DNA of 64,000 nucleotides, taken from Nemertoderma westbladi. Lineage: Eukaryota; Xenacoelomorpha; Nemertodermatida; Nemertodermatidae. The notes beneath the pieces are model-generated. The model made no database searches. It was not told the origin of the DNA and saw only the letters and a list, made by a program, of their open reading frames with translations. Made by a program: the position numbers and the translations under genes. The stretch's first letter is position 1; each line of letters begins with the position of its first letter. Below are positions 1 through 10,935 of this stretch, piece by piece. Location: assembly GCA_032718475.1 (NCBI GenBank), contig JAUCBJ010001497.1:1-64000 (forward strand). The letters are read 5' to 3'.

Positions 1-3000
1 TGCGGGAGAAATAGTTTCAGTTTGTGAATGTTTGGGGATATCGTTTGAAAGGTTGGAAGTTTCAGTGTCATCCGGTGATACGTAAGGACGGAGAAAACGG
101 CGGTTGCGCCACCATACACGACCTGATGCCAGTTTAACCCGGTAATCTCGTCGAGTACCAACGCCCACAATTATTCCAACATTGGACCAGCGCCTGGTCC
201 GTGGATCCTGAATCCATACACGAGTACCAACTTTAATTGGTCGGAGATCGCGAGCAGAATGGTTGTAGATATCCTTATTGTAGTCACGAAGATCGGCGGC
301 ACGTTTATCAGCAATATCAGCTTGATCCAGCCAACATTGATTGTATCGGTTGTGGTGTGCCGGGATGCGAGATCGTAATAGGCGACCGAAAACGATCTCG
401 TTAGGTGATCGTCCATCAGCTTTCGGGGTATTGCGGAGTTCCAGCAGTCCATCCTGGAACTCTTCAGAATTGGTATCGTGGCGGGGAACCTTTGATGCGA
501 GGTGTTTAAGGGATTTAACTGCAGCTTCTGCATGTCCATTACTGGACGGGAAGTATGGGGTGCTGGGTCTCCATTCAACTCCCCATCGCTTCAGGAATGC
601 ACGGAATGAGGCTGCATTGAATTGAGGTCCACCATCTGACCTCAAGAGAACAGGGACTCCTAGGTCTACAAACCACTGTCTTAAAATATATGCAACTTCC
701 TTTGAAGTTGGGTCATACCGCCACTCATGAATATCTGGGTAGCCAGAAAGTCGGTCGACGTAAACAAGGTAGTGTTTACTACCAATTGCAAAAAGGTCTG
801 TAGATACAGATTGGAATGGATGGTTTGGAATTTCATCAGATTGTAGTGTCTCTTTCGCGAGACTGGGTCGCAATTCCTGGCAAGCAAGGCATTTATTAAT
901 CATAAGTTCAATATCACGTGATATTCCAGGCCAGTATACAGTCTGGCGGGCGCGCTGCTTGGTACGGGTGATACCCTGATGGGATGTATGCAGTCGACGT
1001 AATATTTCGGGCTGTTGGGATTGTGGGATAATAATCCTATCCCGGTAAAGGATTAGTCCATCGGCTAATGAAAGTTCACCGCGAATCGATGTGAACTTTT
1101 TTAAAAATGGAGGTAGCTCTCGGATATCCTTAAAATCATTTTGGATTAATTCGATGAGTTTCTTGTAGTTCGAATCATCCTGTGCTGCTACACGCAGTTC
1201 CTCGAGGATGGGATCATTGATTCGGGGTGTTGTTTCCTCGATTTTAGCACACGCAGCAGCGATATTAAAGTTACAGCCATCGAAATCGTCCTCCTCTGGG
1301 GAAGGGTCGTCAACTGGTGAACGGCTAAGGCAGTCGGCTATTCTATGGGATTTTCCTTTTTGCCATTCGACTTTGAATTGGTAACAGGATTGCAGATCAC
1401 TTTTGATCCGCTGAATTTTTGTGTTTTCGACCTGATCAACTGAGTAGTTATTAAATAGTGTGACTAAAGGCCTGTGATCTGTCACAACTGTGAATAAAGG
1501 AAGGCCCAATAAGTATATGCGGCATTTCTGGATTGCATATCGGATCGCGCAGCACTCCAGTTCTATTGTGGCATAGCGCGTTTCTGCATCTGACAGGAAA
1601 CGGCTACCGCAACATATTAAATTCCAATGATCTCCATGCCGCTGTAGAAGATCGAAACCGAAACCATGCAGACGGCTAGCGTCTGTTTCCAGCTTGGTCT
1701 CTGCCTGTAGATTAAATGGTGCAAGGATTGGCGGTTGCACCAATGCATTTTTCACCTTCAGGAATGCATCTTGGTGGTTGGGGGTCCACATGAAAGTATT
1801 ACGGGTGCGCAATAAGTCCCGGAGAGGTGCTGCATATGTGCTTATTTCGCTGGAAAAATGGCCTAACTGGTTCACAAGGCCCATAAAGCTGCGAAGATCC
1901 GGAATATTGAGAGGGGTTGGATAGCCAGCTATTGCTTTGAGTTTATTAGGGTCTGCTTCGGTTCCTGCACCAGACACAATAAACCCGGCGAATTTTACAC
2001 AGGGTTGGGCGAATTGCCATTTTGAGGGATGTAATGTAATCCCTGCCTCGCGGCATTTCTGAAGGATAGTCCGGACCCGCTGGATGTGGTCTGTGAGGTT
2101 AGTGTCCTGGATGAGTATATCATCCACCACTTTATGTACCTGTGGCACCCCTTGGAGTGCCATGTCTCCACGGTAGTTATAGCTATCGCCTGTAGATATG
2201 AACCCCATTGGAGCCCGTCGATATCTAAAACGTCCCCATGGAGTGATGAAAGTCGTATAATCCCGAGAGGATTCCGCAAGTTCCACCTGCCAGTACCCCT
2301 TCCTGGCGTCTAGAACTGTAAATATTTGCGCCCCCGGTGTTCGATCAGATACTACGTCATATGGAGTGCGGGAATTGTGAGTAGTTCGGTGGACCTGGGA
2401 ATTCAATTTAGTGAGGTCCACAGTCATGCGAATTTCTCCTGGGGAATTCGGCTTTGGGCAAACCACAATCGGGTGGCACCATAAAGTAGGGCGATCCCCT
2501 ACCCGTTCTATAATTCCCTGCGTCTCCATGGCGATGATTTCCAATCGGGCTTTCTCCCTGTAGGGGAAAGGTATAGACCGCGCTGCATGGATACAAAATG
2601 GTTGGGCATTGTCCCTCAACTCAATCTCCATGGGAGGCCCGGTCATTGTCCGTAATGGACCACCACTAGCAAAAACATCCTGGAATTCCACCAGAAGTTC
2701 TTGTTTAATATTTTTTACATTGGTATCATTATGATCTACAGGTACAGCTGAGATTAAATTTGGGATATTATTTATTGGTTTTGGAATAACAGTATATTCT
2801 ATAGGTACAGCTGATATTATGTTCGGGATTTTATTTGGGGATTTTGAGGGATTACAAGGGATTACATTTATAGAAGTTTCTCTCCACCCACTTACCAGAT
2901 GAAGAGGGGTGGGAAATTCTGGGTGAACAATCCCAAGCCCCTTACAGGCAGGGAGAGATAAGTATATATCTTTGAAAAGGTCTGGACAAAGATAAATCCA

Positions 3001-4146
3001 ATCCCCATGGGTTTCATTCCCAACCGATAATTCCATATAAATCATCCCTTCACAAGATATAGTTCCGCCATTGGCATTTAACAATGGGCAGTCTGGGGGC
3101 ACAATTTTACCCCCTTCACCCTCAGGCAGGGCCCATTCGTATAGAATGTCTGAGCCCGCAGCAATAACTTGAGCCCCCGTGTCAGCAATACACGTAGTGT
3201 TTCCAACGTATTCCCCCTCCAAATAAAAATCAATGGGAACCAGCGGTTTCCGGTGTGTGGCTGTGTACCCATGGATATCCGCTATGCGGATTACACTAGT
3301 GTTTTGCGGACGTTTTTTGTATTTTGCCGCGACGCATTGTGATGCGTAATGTCCTTTTATATTACAATTACGGCAAGTTTTATCGGCCGCTTTGCAATAA
3401 TCACCGCCTCTATGTGGAAAATTCCCACCACAGTATATACATTCACCCTTTGCTTTGGCTTTAGCCATTGCATCCCGAATTCGAGCGGCTGAAGGAGATC
3501 GGGTTTGGATTTCTTCCTTAGAACGTTTATAACCGCTCTTATATCGCGACTTCGACTTACTCCTTCCTTGTCGGTTGTCTGTGGTACCGGTAGGTTGCTG
3601 TATTCCGCTAATACGGCGTTGTTTAAGGAGTTGAGTGTCACGAATTGCAATCTCGCGGGATCGACAAAAGTCGACAGTTTCTTGGCGATTCATTGGCGGA
3701 CGTTTAGAGAATAATTCTTCCCGGGTTTCATCGTCCCGAATTCCTTGGATCAGAAGGGTGTTTAACCAGTCGTCCCTGTTCATTGATTCAAGCTCGGCGT
3801 CCTCGGCCATCTCGCAGAGGCGAACGTAATAATCGTCAAAATTCTGACCCTGTTCTTGCTGTAGTTGAACCAGTTTATGGCGATCCACAACTACATTCTG
3901 CTCGGCGCGAAGATAAACCCGTATATCTTCCAGGACTTCCGACGCCGATTTTTCCGTTTCGGTGGATATTCCGAGTCTATAACGGATATGGTTGAGGAAT
4001 TCTGGGGAACAGTAAGAGAAAAACACAGATATCTGTTCTTCCCGTGGTTTTTCGTCGAGTCTAACGGCACGAACGTAGTTACGCCACTGTACTTCCCAGC
4101 GTTTAAAACGCTGATAATTAAAGTCTATATCTGAAAGAAGAATAAT
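1..4146 (-). CDS. Ty3/Gypsy retrotransposon Gag-Pol polyprotein, partial
   Basis: A single open frame of about 1,382 codons runs from the stop at 4147-4149 to the left edge without interruption. In order it carries a Gag capsid-like part (about 4130-3500), two zinc knuckles (CIYC...C near 3440-3370 and a CX2CX4HX4C knuckle near 3370-3330), an aspartic protease with ADTGA near 3190-3170, RT with the catalytic box VVDDIL near 2130, RNase H (ETDAS near 1685; TDHRPL near 1480), and integrase with an H-H-CLAC zinc site (980-875) and DDE residues in STDLF (about 800), SDGGPQF (about 630) and NGHAEAAV (about 530). Gag, protease and Pol share one frame, so no frameshift is needed. The 5' end is odd: the first Met in frame is at 3810, inside Gag, so the N-terminus is missing or lies across a junction. 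Family assignment is firm; whether the element is active cannot be judged because both ends are unseen. Confidence 0.93.
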   Translation of the reverse strand, partial: MILLSDIDFNYQRFKRWEVQWRNYVRAVRLDEKPREEQISVFFSYCSPEFLNHIRYRLGISTETEKSASEVLEDIRVYLRAEQNVVVDRHKLVQLQQEQGQNFDDYYVRLCEMAEDAELESMNRDDWLNTLLIQGIRDDETREELFSKRPPMNRQETVDFCRSREIAIRDTQLLKQRRISGIQQPTGTTDNRQGRSKSKSRYKSGYKRSKEEIQTRSPSAARIRDAMAKAKAKGECIYCGGNFPHRGGDYCKAADKTCRNCNIKGHYASQCVAAKYKKRPQNTSVIRIADIHGYTATHRKPLVPIDFYLEGEYVGNTTCIADTGAQVIAAGSDILYEWALPEGEGGKIVPPDCPLLNANGGTISCEGMIYMELSVGNETHGDWIYLCPDLFKDIYLSLPACKGLGIVHPEFPTPLHLVSGWRETSINVIPCNPSKSPNKIPNIISAVPIEYTVIPKPINNIPNLISAVPVDHNDTNVKNIKQELLVEFQDVFASGGPLRTMTGPPMEIELRDNAQPFCIHAARSIPFPYREKARLEIIAMETQGIIERVGDRPTLWCHPIVVCPKPNSPGEIRMTVDLTKLNSQVHRTTHNSRTPYDVVSDRTPGAQIFTVLDARKGYWQVELAESSRDYTTFITPWGRFRYRRAPMGFISTGDSYNYRGDMALQGVPQVHKVVDDILIQDTNLTDHIQRVRTILQKCREAGITLHPSKWQFAQPCVKFAGFIVSGAGTEADPNKLKAIAGYPTPLNIPDLRSFMGLVNQLGHFSSEISTYAAPLRDLLRTRNTFMWTPNHQDAFLKVKNALVQPPILAPFNLQAETKLETDASRLHGFGFDLLQRHGDHWNLICCGSRFLSDAETRYATIELECCAIRYAIQKCRIYLLGLPLFTVVTDHRPLVTLFNNYSVDQVENTKIQRIKSDLQSCYQFKVEWQKGKSHRIADCLSRSPVDDPSPEEDDFDGCNFNIAAACAKIEETTPRINDPILEELRVAAQDDSNYKKLIELIQNDFKDIRELPPFLKKFTSIRGELSLADGLILYRDRIIIPQSQQPEILRRLHTSHQGITRTKQRARQTVYWPGISRDIELMINKCLACQELRPSLAKETLQSDEIPNHPFQSVSTDLFAIGSKHYLVYVDRLSGYPDIHEWRYDPTSKEVAYILRQWFVDLGVPVLLRSDGGPQFNAASFRAFLKRWGVEWRPSTPYFPSSNGHAEAAVKSLKHLASKVPRHDTNSEEFQDGLLELRNTPKADGRSPNEIVFGRLLRSRIPAHHNRYNQCWLDQADIADKRAADLRDYNKDIYNHSARDLRPIKVGTRVWIQDPRTRRWSNVGIIVGVGTRRDYRVKLASGRVWWRNRRFLRPYVSPDDTETSNLSNDIPKHSQTETISPA

Positions 4147-4732
4147 CTATTGCAAGACCAGATGTTTATTATAATTTTCTTAGGCGATTTGACAATGGTT
4201 TACATGATAACGAATGATAATTTAAATAATTTAAACTTTGTGGCAGCCCAACGTTGGTATACAGTATAACTCAACATAGGATTCAATGGTGGGGTTAGTC
4301 ATGCTACGTCTAATAAGAGCACAAACAGCCACAGATTATTTAGGGATTGAGCTAGGACCAAACTGGCCCACTTTATTTTCTTGAAAGGGTAATTTATGTT
4401 TTGGACCCCGTTCGCATCTTTATATTTCATTCTATCATGCTATTGTATGGCAAAAATAATACAAATGTACTGTATATTGTATTATTGTTCCTATTGTATT
4501 GTATATTTCATTTGCTGTAGTACAATCTATTCATCTCGCGTCCCTATCTGATTGATTTGTGTCAAATTAAATTGCCTTTGGCAACATTATTTGATACAAA
4601 TCGATTGATTAAACAATTAATTAATTGTTTAATCGACCAATTAATTAATTGTTTAATTAATTAATGACCTACTTAACACCCAAGGTGTGAAGTTGGTCTA
4701 ACTGTCGCCGAGGATGGCAAACCATTACTACT
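4132..4732 (-). repeat. Interspersed repeat copy L (LTR-like)
   Basis: On the minus strand this starts with AGTAGTAATGGTTTGCCA and ends at TCTTCTTTCA, directly abutting the Gag frame. The same sequence occurs on the plus strand at 51631-52077 and 52078-52614. Copy L has about 67 bp (4201-4267) that the copy at 52078 lacks. It contains an AT palindrome-rich stretch (ATTAATTAATTAAACAATT type, 4610-4665). It could be the 5' LTR of the Gypsy element, but it does not show TG...CA ends and no primer binding site follows it. Confidence 0.7.
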
Positions 4733-5303
4733 TGTAAGTATAGTGAAATTGGTAGAATGTTCAACTTTATTAGTCTTTCTTTATATCTGTTTTCATCATT
4801 TCCTAAAATCCATATTGAAGATCTGCGCTGAATGGATTCTACTCGATGGGCATCTGTCTTGTTAGCAAACCAGCAGGGTGATCCATAACATATAACAGGC
4901 AAAACCATGGACTTATTTATATTATATTTATATTTTATTTATATTTTATTCTAAGTTTAGTTTAGATTGGATTGGTAATTGAGCTGAACAGTTTCTTTTG
5001 ATGAGGAAGAGTGTACGATTTGCTTTGCTGCATTTGTCATTGATGTGAGCCGTCCATGCAGGACATTGCTTTCGCCGTGAGGACCAGCCAGTGCATAATC
5101 TTGTACTTTGGCAGCCTCATGGAGTGAATAAGCATGGTGGACAGCCCATGACTTTCTTGAGACGCATCTTAAAGGACACTGGCCTTAAAGATGCGGATGA
5201 TCTAGCAAATGTCATGGGTGATAGGGAGTTGTGGCGGTGCAATTTTGTTGACAAGCCGGCACAGCATTCTTAAAAATGCAGCTGCAATGCAGCATGCCGA
5301 TCC

Positions 5304-5339
<36 letters not shown>

Positions 5340-6347
5340 AGCCGTCCAAGATAGGTTAGATGCTATTGTAATCCCCAAGTCTTTCTCTGTATCTACCTCT
5401 GTAGATCTCTGTATCTGTATCTTATTTTTCTTGAATATATAGTACGCTCTTCGATGTCGTCCTTAAAAACAATTTGCTTGCATTTCCGTTCGTTAAATTC
5501 TAGTCCAGCTTCTAATCCCCAAATCACAAGGTTGTCGATGTCTAGTTGTGTATTAGAAACGCTGTTTGATGCCGAGATAGATAGTAATTTACAATCGTCA
5601 GCGAGTAGAAAAGGAATGCTAACATTGCAAACCTCTGGCAAGAAAGAGTAGAGGCCCCAATAGGGAACCATGCGCCATCCCACTGTCTACTCGTCTCGCA
5701 GACGACGTGGCATTTCCAACTTTGACAGACTGTGTCCGTCCTGACAGATAGCTACGAATAATGTACCATAGATTCCCTCGCACACTGATTATCCATAATT
5801 TCCTGAGAACCGATTCGTGGCTGACAGAATCAAATGCCTTTTGGATGTCCAGATAAATTGTCTCTACAGCTAATTGCCCGTCATCTGTACCCTTGTACAC
5901 ATTGTCCAGGAATATCAGCAGTTGGGTTATTGTAGACCGGGATTTCCTGAAGCCATGTTGGGCATTTTGTAATCGCTCACGCACTTGCTCATATATAGCT
6001 ACAAAAATACAACGTTCAAAGACCTTTCCTGGAATTGCCAGAAGAGAGATTGGATGATATAGGATTACCTCGACCTTGCTTCCATTTTTGTGTTGAGGAC
6101 CAACAATTGCATGTTTCCATACTTTGGGAAAATGGTTTGATGCTTTTAGGATATCAAATAATGATGACAATGAGGGGGCCAACACAGTTGCTAACGATTT
6201 GAATAATGCAGGGGGGATATTATCAGGATCACGAGATTTTGTCGCGTCTAAGGACGATAATACCTTCTCAACTGTCTCAACTGATGTACCATAATCGTCT
6301 GTGGTTTCCATGTTAACAGGTTCAGTATAGTCGTGTGTTATATACAA
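4733..6347 (-). pseudogene. CR1/Jockey-like LINE reverse transcriptase, broken
   Basis: The minus-strand frame from 6347 carries RT blocks: a DATKSRDPDNIPP block, HGFRKSRST, YLDIQKAFDSVSHESVL, SYLSGRTQSVKV and SLLGPLLF. Near 5650-5690 the frame shifts and resumes with LLADDCKLLS, the catalytic FADD-type box. It continues through LGITIASNLSW and HINDKCSKANRTL, across the RTE-like insertion at 5057-5338, to ICYGSPCWF and VESIQRRSSIWILG at 4908-4760. Removing the insertion and one TSD restores the order. The 3' part is cut by repeat copy L. The copy is 5' truncated, with no endonuclease visible. It is a dead fragment. Confidence 0.85.
5057..5338 (+). mobile_element. RTE-like LINE, 5'-truncated 3' fragment with TSD
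   Basis: Encodes the C-terminal tail of the RTE-like RT (HCFRREDQPVHNLVLWQPHG onward to KPAQHS and stop), then a 30-bp 3' UTR and a (TAG)n tail at 5304-5339. It is flanked by a perfect 10-bp duplication GAGCCGTCCA at 5047-5056 and 5339-5348, as expected of target-primed insertion. The target was the CR1-like LINE. Its sequence is nearly identical to the longer copies at 7270 and 27318. Confidence 0.9.
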
Positions 6348-6457
6348 AGTGAACTTGGAGTTTAAAGGGTCAGGGAAATGTCAAGGTAAAGTGAGGAAAA
6401 CTGAACTAGGGGTGCGACCCTGAAAAGCATGAATAGAAAATAACAGGAAATGGTGTA

Positions 6458-6786
6458 ACGGATATGCGGTTCTTATATAAATCTAAAAGCCACACAAAGT
6501 AGGAGGGTCGTTTGTGAAGATTCGACCACACCGACCTAGGCGTTACGCCATTAGTACATAGAAAGTGGTTCCGATATACGGTTTTACGTAAATCTAAAAA
6601 CACAACACAACGTGGGAGGATTCTTTGTGAAGATTCTACCACACCGACGTAGGCGTTACACCATTAGTACATAGAAAGTGGTTCCGATATCCGGTTTTAT
6701 GTAAATCTAAAAAAACAACACAACGTGGGAGGATCCTTTGTAATGATTCTCCCACATCCACGTTGTGTAGGCATTACAACATGGTA
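6458..6786 (+). repeat. 113-bp monomer, three tandem copies
   Basis: Units start near 6458, 6571 and 6684 with CCGATATNCGGTT and share GTAAATCTAAAA and CCATTAGTACATAGAAAGTGG. The third unit is interrupted at 6786 by the foldback-like element. Its continuation (TATACAGTAGAAAGTGG) resumes at 16139. Monomers directly upstream of the Ulp1/ORF1/ORF2 LINE are compatible with a tandem 5' UTR promoter of that LINE; this is inference. Confidence 0.75.
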
Positions 6787-6790
6787 GCAC

Positions 6791-7190
6791 AAACTTAGTT
6801 CCAATCGCACATTTTCAAATGCGAACTTAGTTCCAATTGAAACGAATTTAGTTCCAAAATAAATTTTACAAAGCGAATTTAGTTCCAATCGAGGCGAACT
6901 TAGTTCCAATCCCAGAATATAAAAACGAACTTAGTTCCAATGGATGCGAATTTAGTTCCAATGCATGCGAATTTAGTTCCAATGCATGCGAATTTAGTTC
7001 CAATGCATGCGAATTTAGTTCCAATGAAAGCGAATTTAGTTCCAATGCATGCGAATTTAGTTCCAATGCATGCGAATTTAGTTCCAATGCATGCGAATTT
7101 AGTTCCAATGAAAGCGAATTTAGTTCCAATGCAAGCGAATTTAGTTCCAATGGAAGCGAATTTAGTTCCAATGGGTACGAACTTAGTTCC
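6791..7190. repeat. 21-bp minisatellite, left arm
   Basis: Units of the type GCGAATTTAGTTCCAATGCAT repeat head to tail, with variation mainly in the last four bases (GCAT, GAAA, GGAA). The outermost units are the most diverged. Because 21 is a multiple of three, both strands stay open and give spurious proteins such as repeats of ANLVPMH. Confidence 0.95.
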
Positions 7191-7229
7191 AATGTTTCAA
7201 TCATGGGGTTAGCCACGTAGTAGGCGAAG
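7186..7229 (+). repeat. Inner inverted repeat, left copy
   Basis: A 44-bp segment from GTTCCAATGTTTCA through AGCCACGTAGTAGGCGAAG. It pairs with the reverse complement of 8849-8892, with about six mismatches. It marks the inner edge of the left arm. Confidence 0.85.
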
Positions 7230-7269
7230 CCTATTGCGTATTGCCACTATTTGGGGTGGGTCAGGGTCA

Positions 7270-8437
7270 GGCATCTGGCTGTTATCTTTGTTGACTTCTT
7301 CAAGGCCTTTGATTCAGTCTCTCGCTCACGTATGTTCAGCATACTTTCATTATATGGGATTCCTGATGAAATTATTGCAGCAATAAGATCAGTATACGAT
7401 GGTTCGACAACATTTGTGTCTACTGTTGACGGTGACACAGAACCATTTGAAGTGTTATGGGGCGTCCTCCAAGGAGACACACTTGCACCATTCTTGTTCA
7501 TTATTGTGGTTGACTATGTTCTACGCATGTCCTTAGATCATCATAATGATGATGGGGTGATGATAACTCCACCTACTGGCTCCAGAAGTCGAGGAAATCC
7601 TGCCAAGTACCTAACTGATCTAGACTTTGCTGATGACTTAGGAGTACTCTCGGAATCACTAGAGGGAGCCCAACGGCTCCTCAGCTCATTAGAACATGCT
7701 GCTTCTAGTGTTGGTCTTTTTATTAACTCCAGAAAGACCACAATTTTGACAGTTAACTTTGAAAGTCCTCAGCAAGTCTCTGATCGGATGAGCATAAGCT
7801 CAAAGGATGGTATGCTTGAGCATGTGGACGACTTCTGTTACCTGGGATCATGGATCCGGAAGTCAGGTGAGGATACGTAAGGGAAAGGCATGGGCAGCCT
7901 TGAATAGGCTTTCCAGGATTTGGAAGTCACCGAGAATTAATCGGAAACTTAAGGTCCGATTATTTAGAGCAGCAGTAGTTCCAGTACTCCTCTACGGGAG
8001 TCCATGCTGGGCTCTAACTGCTGAGGACACCAAATCTCTGGATGGCACATTCACAAGAATGCTACGCCGGGTTCATTGTGTCAAGTACAATGCACACATC
8101 TCCAACCAGACACTATATAACATTGGAGGTGTCTCATTGGTTCCCCCAAGCTTGACACTAGAACAAAATCGCCTCCGCTTTGCAGGACATTGCTTTCGCC
8201 GTGAGGACCAGCCAGTGCATAATCTTGTACTTTGGCAGCCTCATGGAGTGAATAAGCATGGTGGACAGCCCATGACTTTCTTGAGACGCATCTTAAAGGA
8301 CACTGGCCTTGAAGATGCGGATGATCTAGCAAATGTCATGGGCGATAGGGAGTTGTGGCGGTGCAATTTTGTTGACAAGCCGGCACAGCATTCTTAAAAA
8401 TGCAGCTGCAATGCAGCATGCCGATCCTAGTAGTAGT
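7270..8437 (+). pseudogene. RTE-like LINE reverse transcriptase, 5'-truncated copy
   Basis: Starts inside the RT (LAVIFVDFFKAFDSVSR), followed by GVLQGDTLAPFLF, the catalytic LDFADDLG, YGSPCWALT and the C-terminal GHCFRRED...LWQPHG block, stop at 8397, a short 3' UTR and (TAG)n. Flanks carry the 7-bp duplication AGGGTCA at 7263-7269 and 8438-8444. A 7-bp deletion near 7873, relative to the copy at 27318, breaks the frame after GED. Very short 3' UTR plus a microsatellite tail fits the RTE clade, as does the C-terminal block. It sits in the spacer of the foldback-like element. Confidence 0.9.
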
Positions 8438-8444
8438 AGGGTCA

Positions 8445-8848
8445 ACAATAATTGCAATAAATTGTAAAATCCTTCCGTCATATTTAAAAAACGAAGTATT
8501 ATTAATGAATTAAATGTATAATTACACATTTTGAAATATATATTAATCACGAGTATACTGATACTGACTGACTGAGTCTGTAGTATTATATACTCAAGTC
8601 ATGCACATTGTGCCATTTTCACAGCAAATACAATATTTACCAGTTGTTTGGGTTAGGAGGTTGGGCGTTGTTTTTTACAATGAATATGATTTTAAATGAT
8701 TAAATATAAATGAATTTAATTGAATTGTTTGGGTTAAGGGGTTGGGCGTAGTTTGGGGTAAGATTGTTTTGGTTAGGAGGTTGGGCGTTTTGGGTTAGTT
8801 ATTTACAATTATTATTTAATCATCCACCTAATAGTGTCCTTAAACATT
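8445..8848. other. Spacer of the foldback-like element
   Basis: AT-rich, with no coding frame. It holds three copies of a GTTTGGGTTAGGAGGTTGGGCG-like motif (about 8647, 8728 and 8768). Together with 7230-7262 it forms the unique centre between the inverted arms. Confidence 0.6.
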
Positions 8849-8892
8849 CTTCGCCAACTACGTGGCTCGCCCCACACCTGAAACATTGGAAC
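8849..8892 (-). repeat. Inner inverted repeat, right copy
   Basis: Partner of 7186-7229 in opposite orientation, containing ACTACGTGGCTCGCCCCACA. A similar GTGGCTCGCCCCACA block recurs at about 30178-30192, far from this element. Confidence 0.85.
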
Positions 8893-9000
8893 TAAATTCG
8901 CTTCCATTGGAACTAAATTCGCTTGCATTGGAACTAAATTCGCATCAATTGGAACTAAATTCGCATCCATTGGAACTAAATTCGCTTGCATTGGAACTAA
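8883..9000. repeat. 21-bp minisatellite, right arm part 1
   Basis: Units of ATTGGAACTAAATTCGCNTNC, the reverse complement of the left arm. It stops mid-unit at GGAACTAA, where the tRNA-like satellite begins, and resumes at 10990. Confidence 0.93.
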
Positions 9001-9134
9001 TTATAAATGAATTGTTGTGGGGTGGGTGACGGCGAATAAATATATATGTTATAGTACATTATGATAATGCTCTCCATAGCGAAAAATATCAACCGCCCCT
9101 ATTGGGGCTCGAACCCGGTACCTAGGTTTCAAAC
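9001..9134 (-). repeat. Inverted partial unit heading the 370-bp satellite
   Basis: These 134 bp are the reverse complement of 9414-9547, that is, the 3' half of the tRNA-like sequence plus the unit junction. The array therefore begins head to head, giving a large palindrome around 9135. Confidence 0.9.
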
Positions 9135-9357
9135 GGTTTATTCGCCGTCACCCACCCCACAACAATTCATTTATAATTAATTAACACGTATGGCCGGCAT
9201 ACGGGGTTACAGTGGTTTCTACAACACTGTATAATAGTTATTCTTTGAGGCATGGTTGCCATTTCTGGCAGAGCACGGGAATAACGTTGTACTTTACTAT
9301 GAGTGACGTAAAAAGGCCTAAAAATGATACCCCACTCCATAGCGAATAAATCTTCTA

Positions 9358-9454
9358 CCGCCCTGGTAGCTCAGTGGTCTTAGGACACACACTCGGCTGA
9401 TGATAACCGGAAGTTTGAAACCTAGGTACCGGGTTCGAGCCCCAATAGGGGCGG
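9358..9454 (+). other. tRNA-like sequence (Pol III box A/B), unit 1
   Basis: TAGCTCAGTGG matches box A and GGGTTCGAGCCCC matches box B, about 54 nt apart. The ends CCGCCCT and GGGGCGG can pair as an acceptor-like stem. The D arm pairs poorly and the stretch between anticodon and T arm is too long for a normal tRNA, so this is a tRNA-derived SINE head or tRNA pseudogene rather than a working tRNA. Confidence 0.6.
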
Positions 9455-9727
9455 TTGATATTTTTCGCTATGGAGAGCATTATCATAATGTACTATAACA
9501 TATATATTTATTCGCCGTCACCCACCCCACAACAATTCATTTATAATTAATTAACACGCATGGCCGGCATACGGGGTTACAGTGGTTTCTACAACACTGT
9601 ATAATAGTTATTCTTTGAGGCATGGTTGCCATTTCTGGCAGAGCACGGGAATAACGTTGTACTTTACTATGAGTGACGTAAAAAGGCCTAAAAATGATAC
9701 CCCACTCCATAGCGAATAAATCTTCTA

Positions 9728-9824
9728 CCGCCCTGGTAGCTCAGTGGTCTTAGGACACACACTCGGCTGATGATAACCGGAAGTTTGAAACCTAGGTACC
9801 GGGTTCGAGCCCCAATAGGGGCGG
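9728..9824 (+). other. tRNA-like sequence, unit 2
   Basis: Identical in layout to the copy in the first unit, 370 bp further on. Confidence 0.6.
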
Positions 9825-10097
9825 TTGATATTTTTCGCTATGGAGAGCATTATCATAATGTACTATAACATATATATTTATTCGCCGTCACCCACCCCAC
9901 AACAATTCATTTATAATTAATTAACACGCATGGCCGGCATACGGGGTTACAGTGGTTTCTACAACACTGTATAATAGTTATTCTTTGAGGCATGGTTGCC
10001 ATTTCTGGCAGAGCACGGGAATAACGTTGTACTTTACTATGAGTGACGTAAAAAGGCCTAAAAATGATACCCCACTCCATAGCGAATAAATCTTCTA

Positions 10098-10194
10098 CCG
10101 CCCTGGTAGCTCAGTGGTCTTAGGACACACACTCGGCTGATGATAACCGGAAGTTTGAAACCTAGGTACCGGGTTCGAGCCCCAATAGGGGCGG
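10098..10194 (+). other. tRNA-like sequence, unit 3
   Basis: Third copy of the box A/box B segment; no difference seen from units 1 and 2. Confidence 0.6.
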
Positions 10195-10467
10195 TTGATA
10201 TTTTTCGCTATGGAGAGCATTATCATAATGTACTATAACATATATATTTATTCGCCGTCACCCACCCCACAACAATTCATTTATAATTAATTAACACGCA
10301 TGGCCGGCATACGGGGTTACAGTGGTTTCTACAACACTGTATAATAGTTATTCTTTGAGGCATGGTTGCCATTTCTGGCAGAGCACGGGAATAACGTTGT
10401 ACTTTACTATGAGTGACGTAAAAAGGCCTAAAAATGATACCCCACTCCATAGCGAATAAATCTTCTA

Positions 10468-10564
10468 CCGCCCTGGTAGCTCAGTGGTCTTAGGACACAC
10501 ACTCGGCTGATGATAACCGGAAGTTTGAAACCTAGGTACCGGGTTCGAGCCCCAATAGGGGCGG
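10468..10564 (+). other. tRNA-like sequence, unit 4
   Basis: Fourth copy, same promoter boxes and pairing ends. Confidence 0.6.
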
Positions 10565-10837
10565 TTGATATTTTTCGCTATGGAGAGCATTATCATAATG
10601 TACTATAACATATATATTTATTCGCCGTCACCCACCCCACAACAATTCATTTATAATTAATTAACACGCATGGCCGGCATACGGGGTTACAGTGGTTTCT
10701 ACAACACTGTATAATAGTTATTCTTTGAGGCATGGTTGTCATTTCTGGCAGAGCACGGGAATAACGATGTACTTTACTATGAGTGACGTAAAAAGGCCTA
10801 AAAATGATACCCCACTCCACAGCGAATAAATCTTCTA

Positions 10838-10935
10838 CCGCCCTGGTAGCTCAGTGGTCTTAGGACACACACTCGGCTGATGATAACCGGAAGTTTGAAA
10901 ACCTAGGTACCGGGTTCGAGCCCCAATAGGGGCGG
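10838..10935 (+). other. tRNA-like sequence, unit 5
   Basis: Terminal copy; one extra A after TTTGAAA. Box A and box B are unchanged. Confidence 0.6.

Noticed and set aside
171-578. 135-codon minus-strand frame
   Set aside because: Out of frame with, and antisense-equivalent to, the integrase coding frame that fills the same stretch.
2080-2140. VVDD in place of YVDD/FVDD as proof the Gypsy RT is dead
   Set aside because: Both catalytic aspartates remain and KVVDDIL-type boxes occur in invertebrate Gypsy families, so this alone shows nothing.
9358-10935. Five functional tRNA genes
   Set aside because: D arm does not pair and the region before the T arm is too long; called tRNA-like only.
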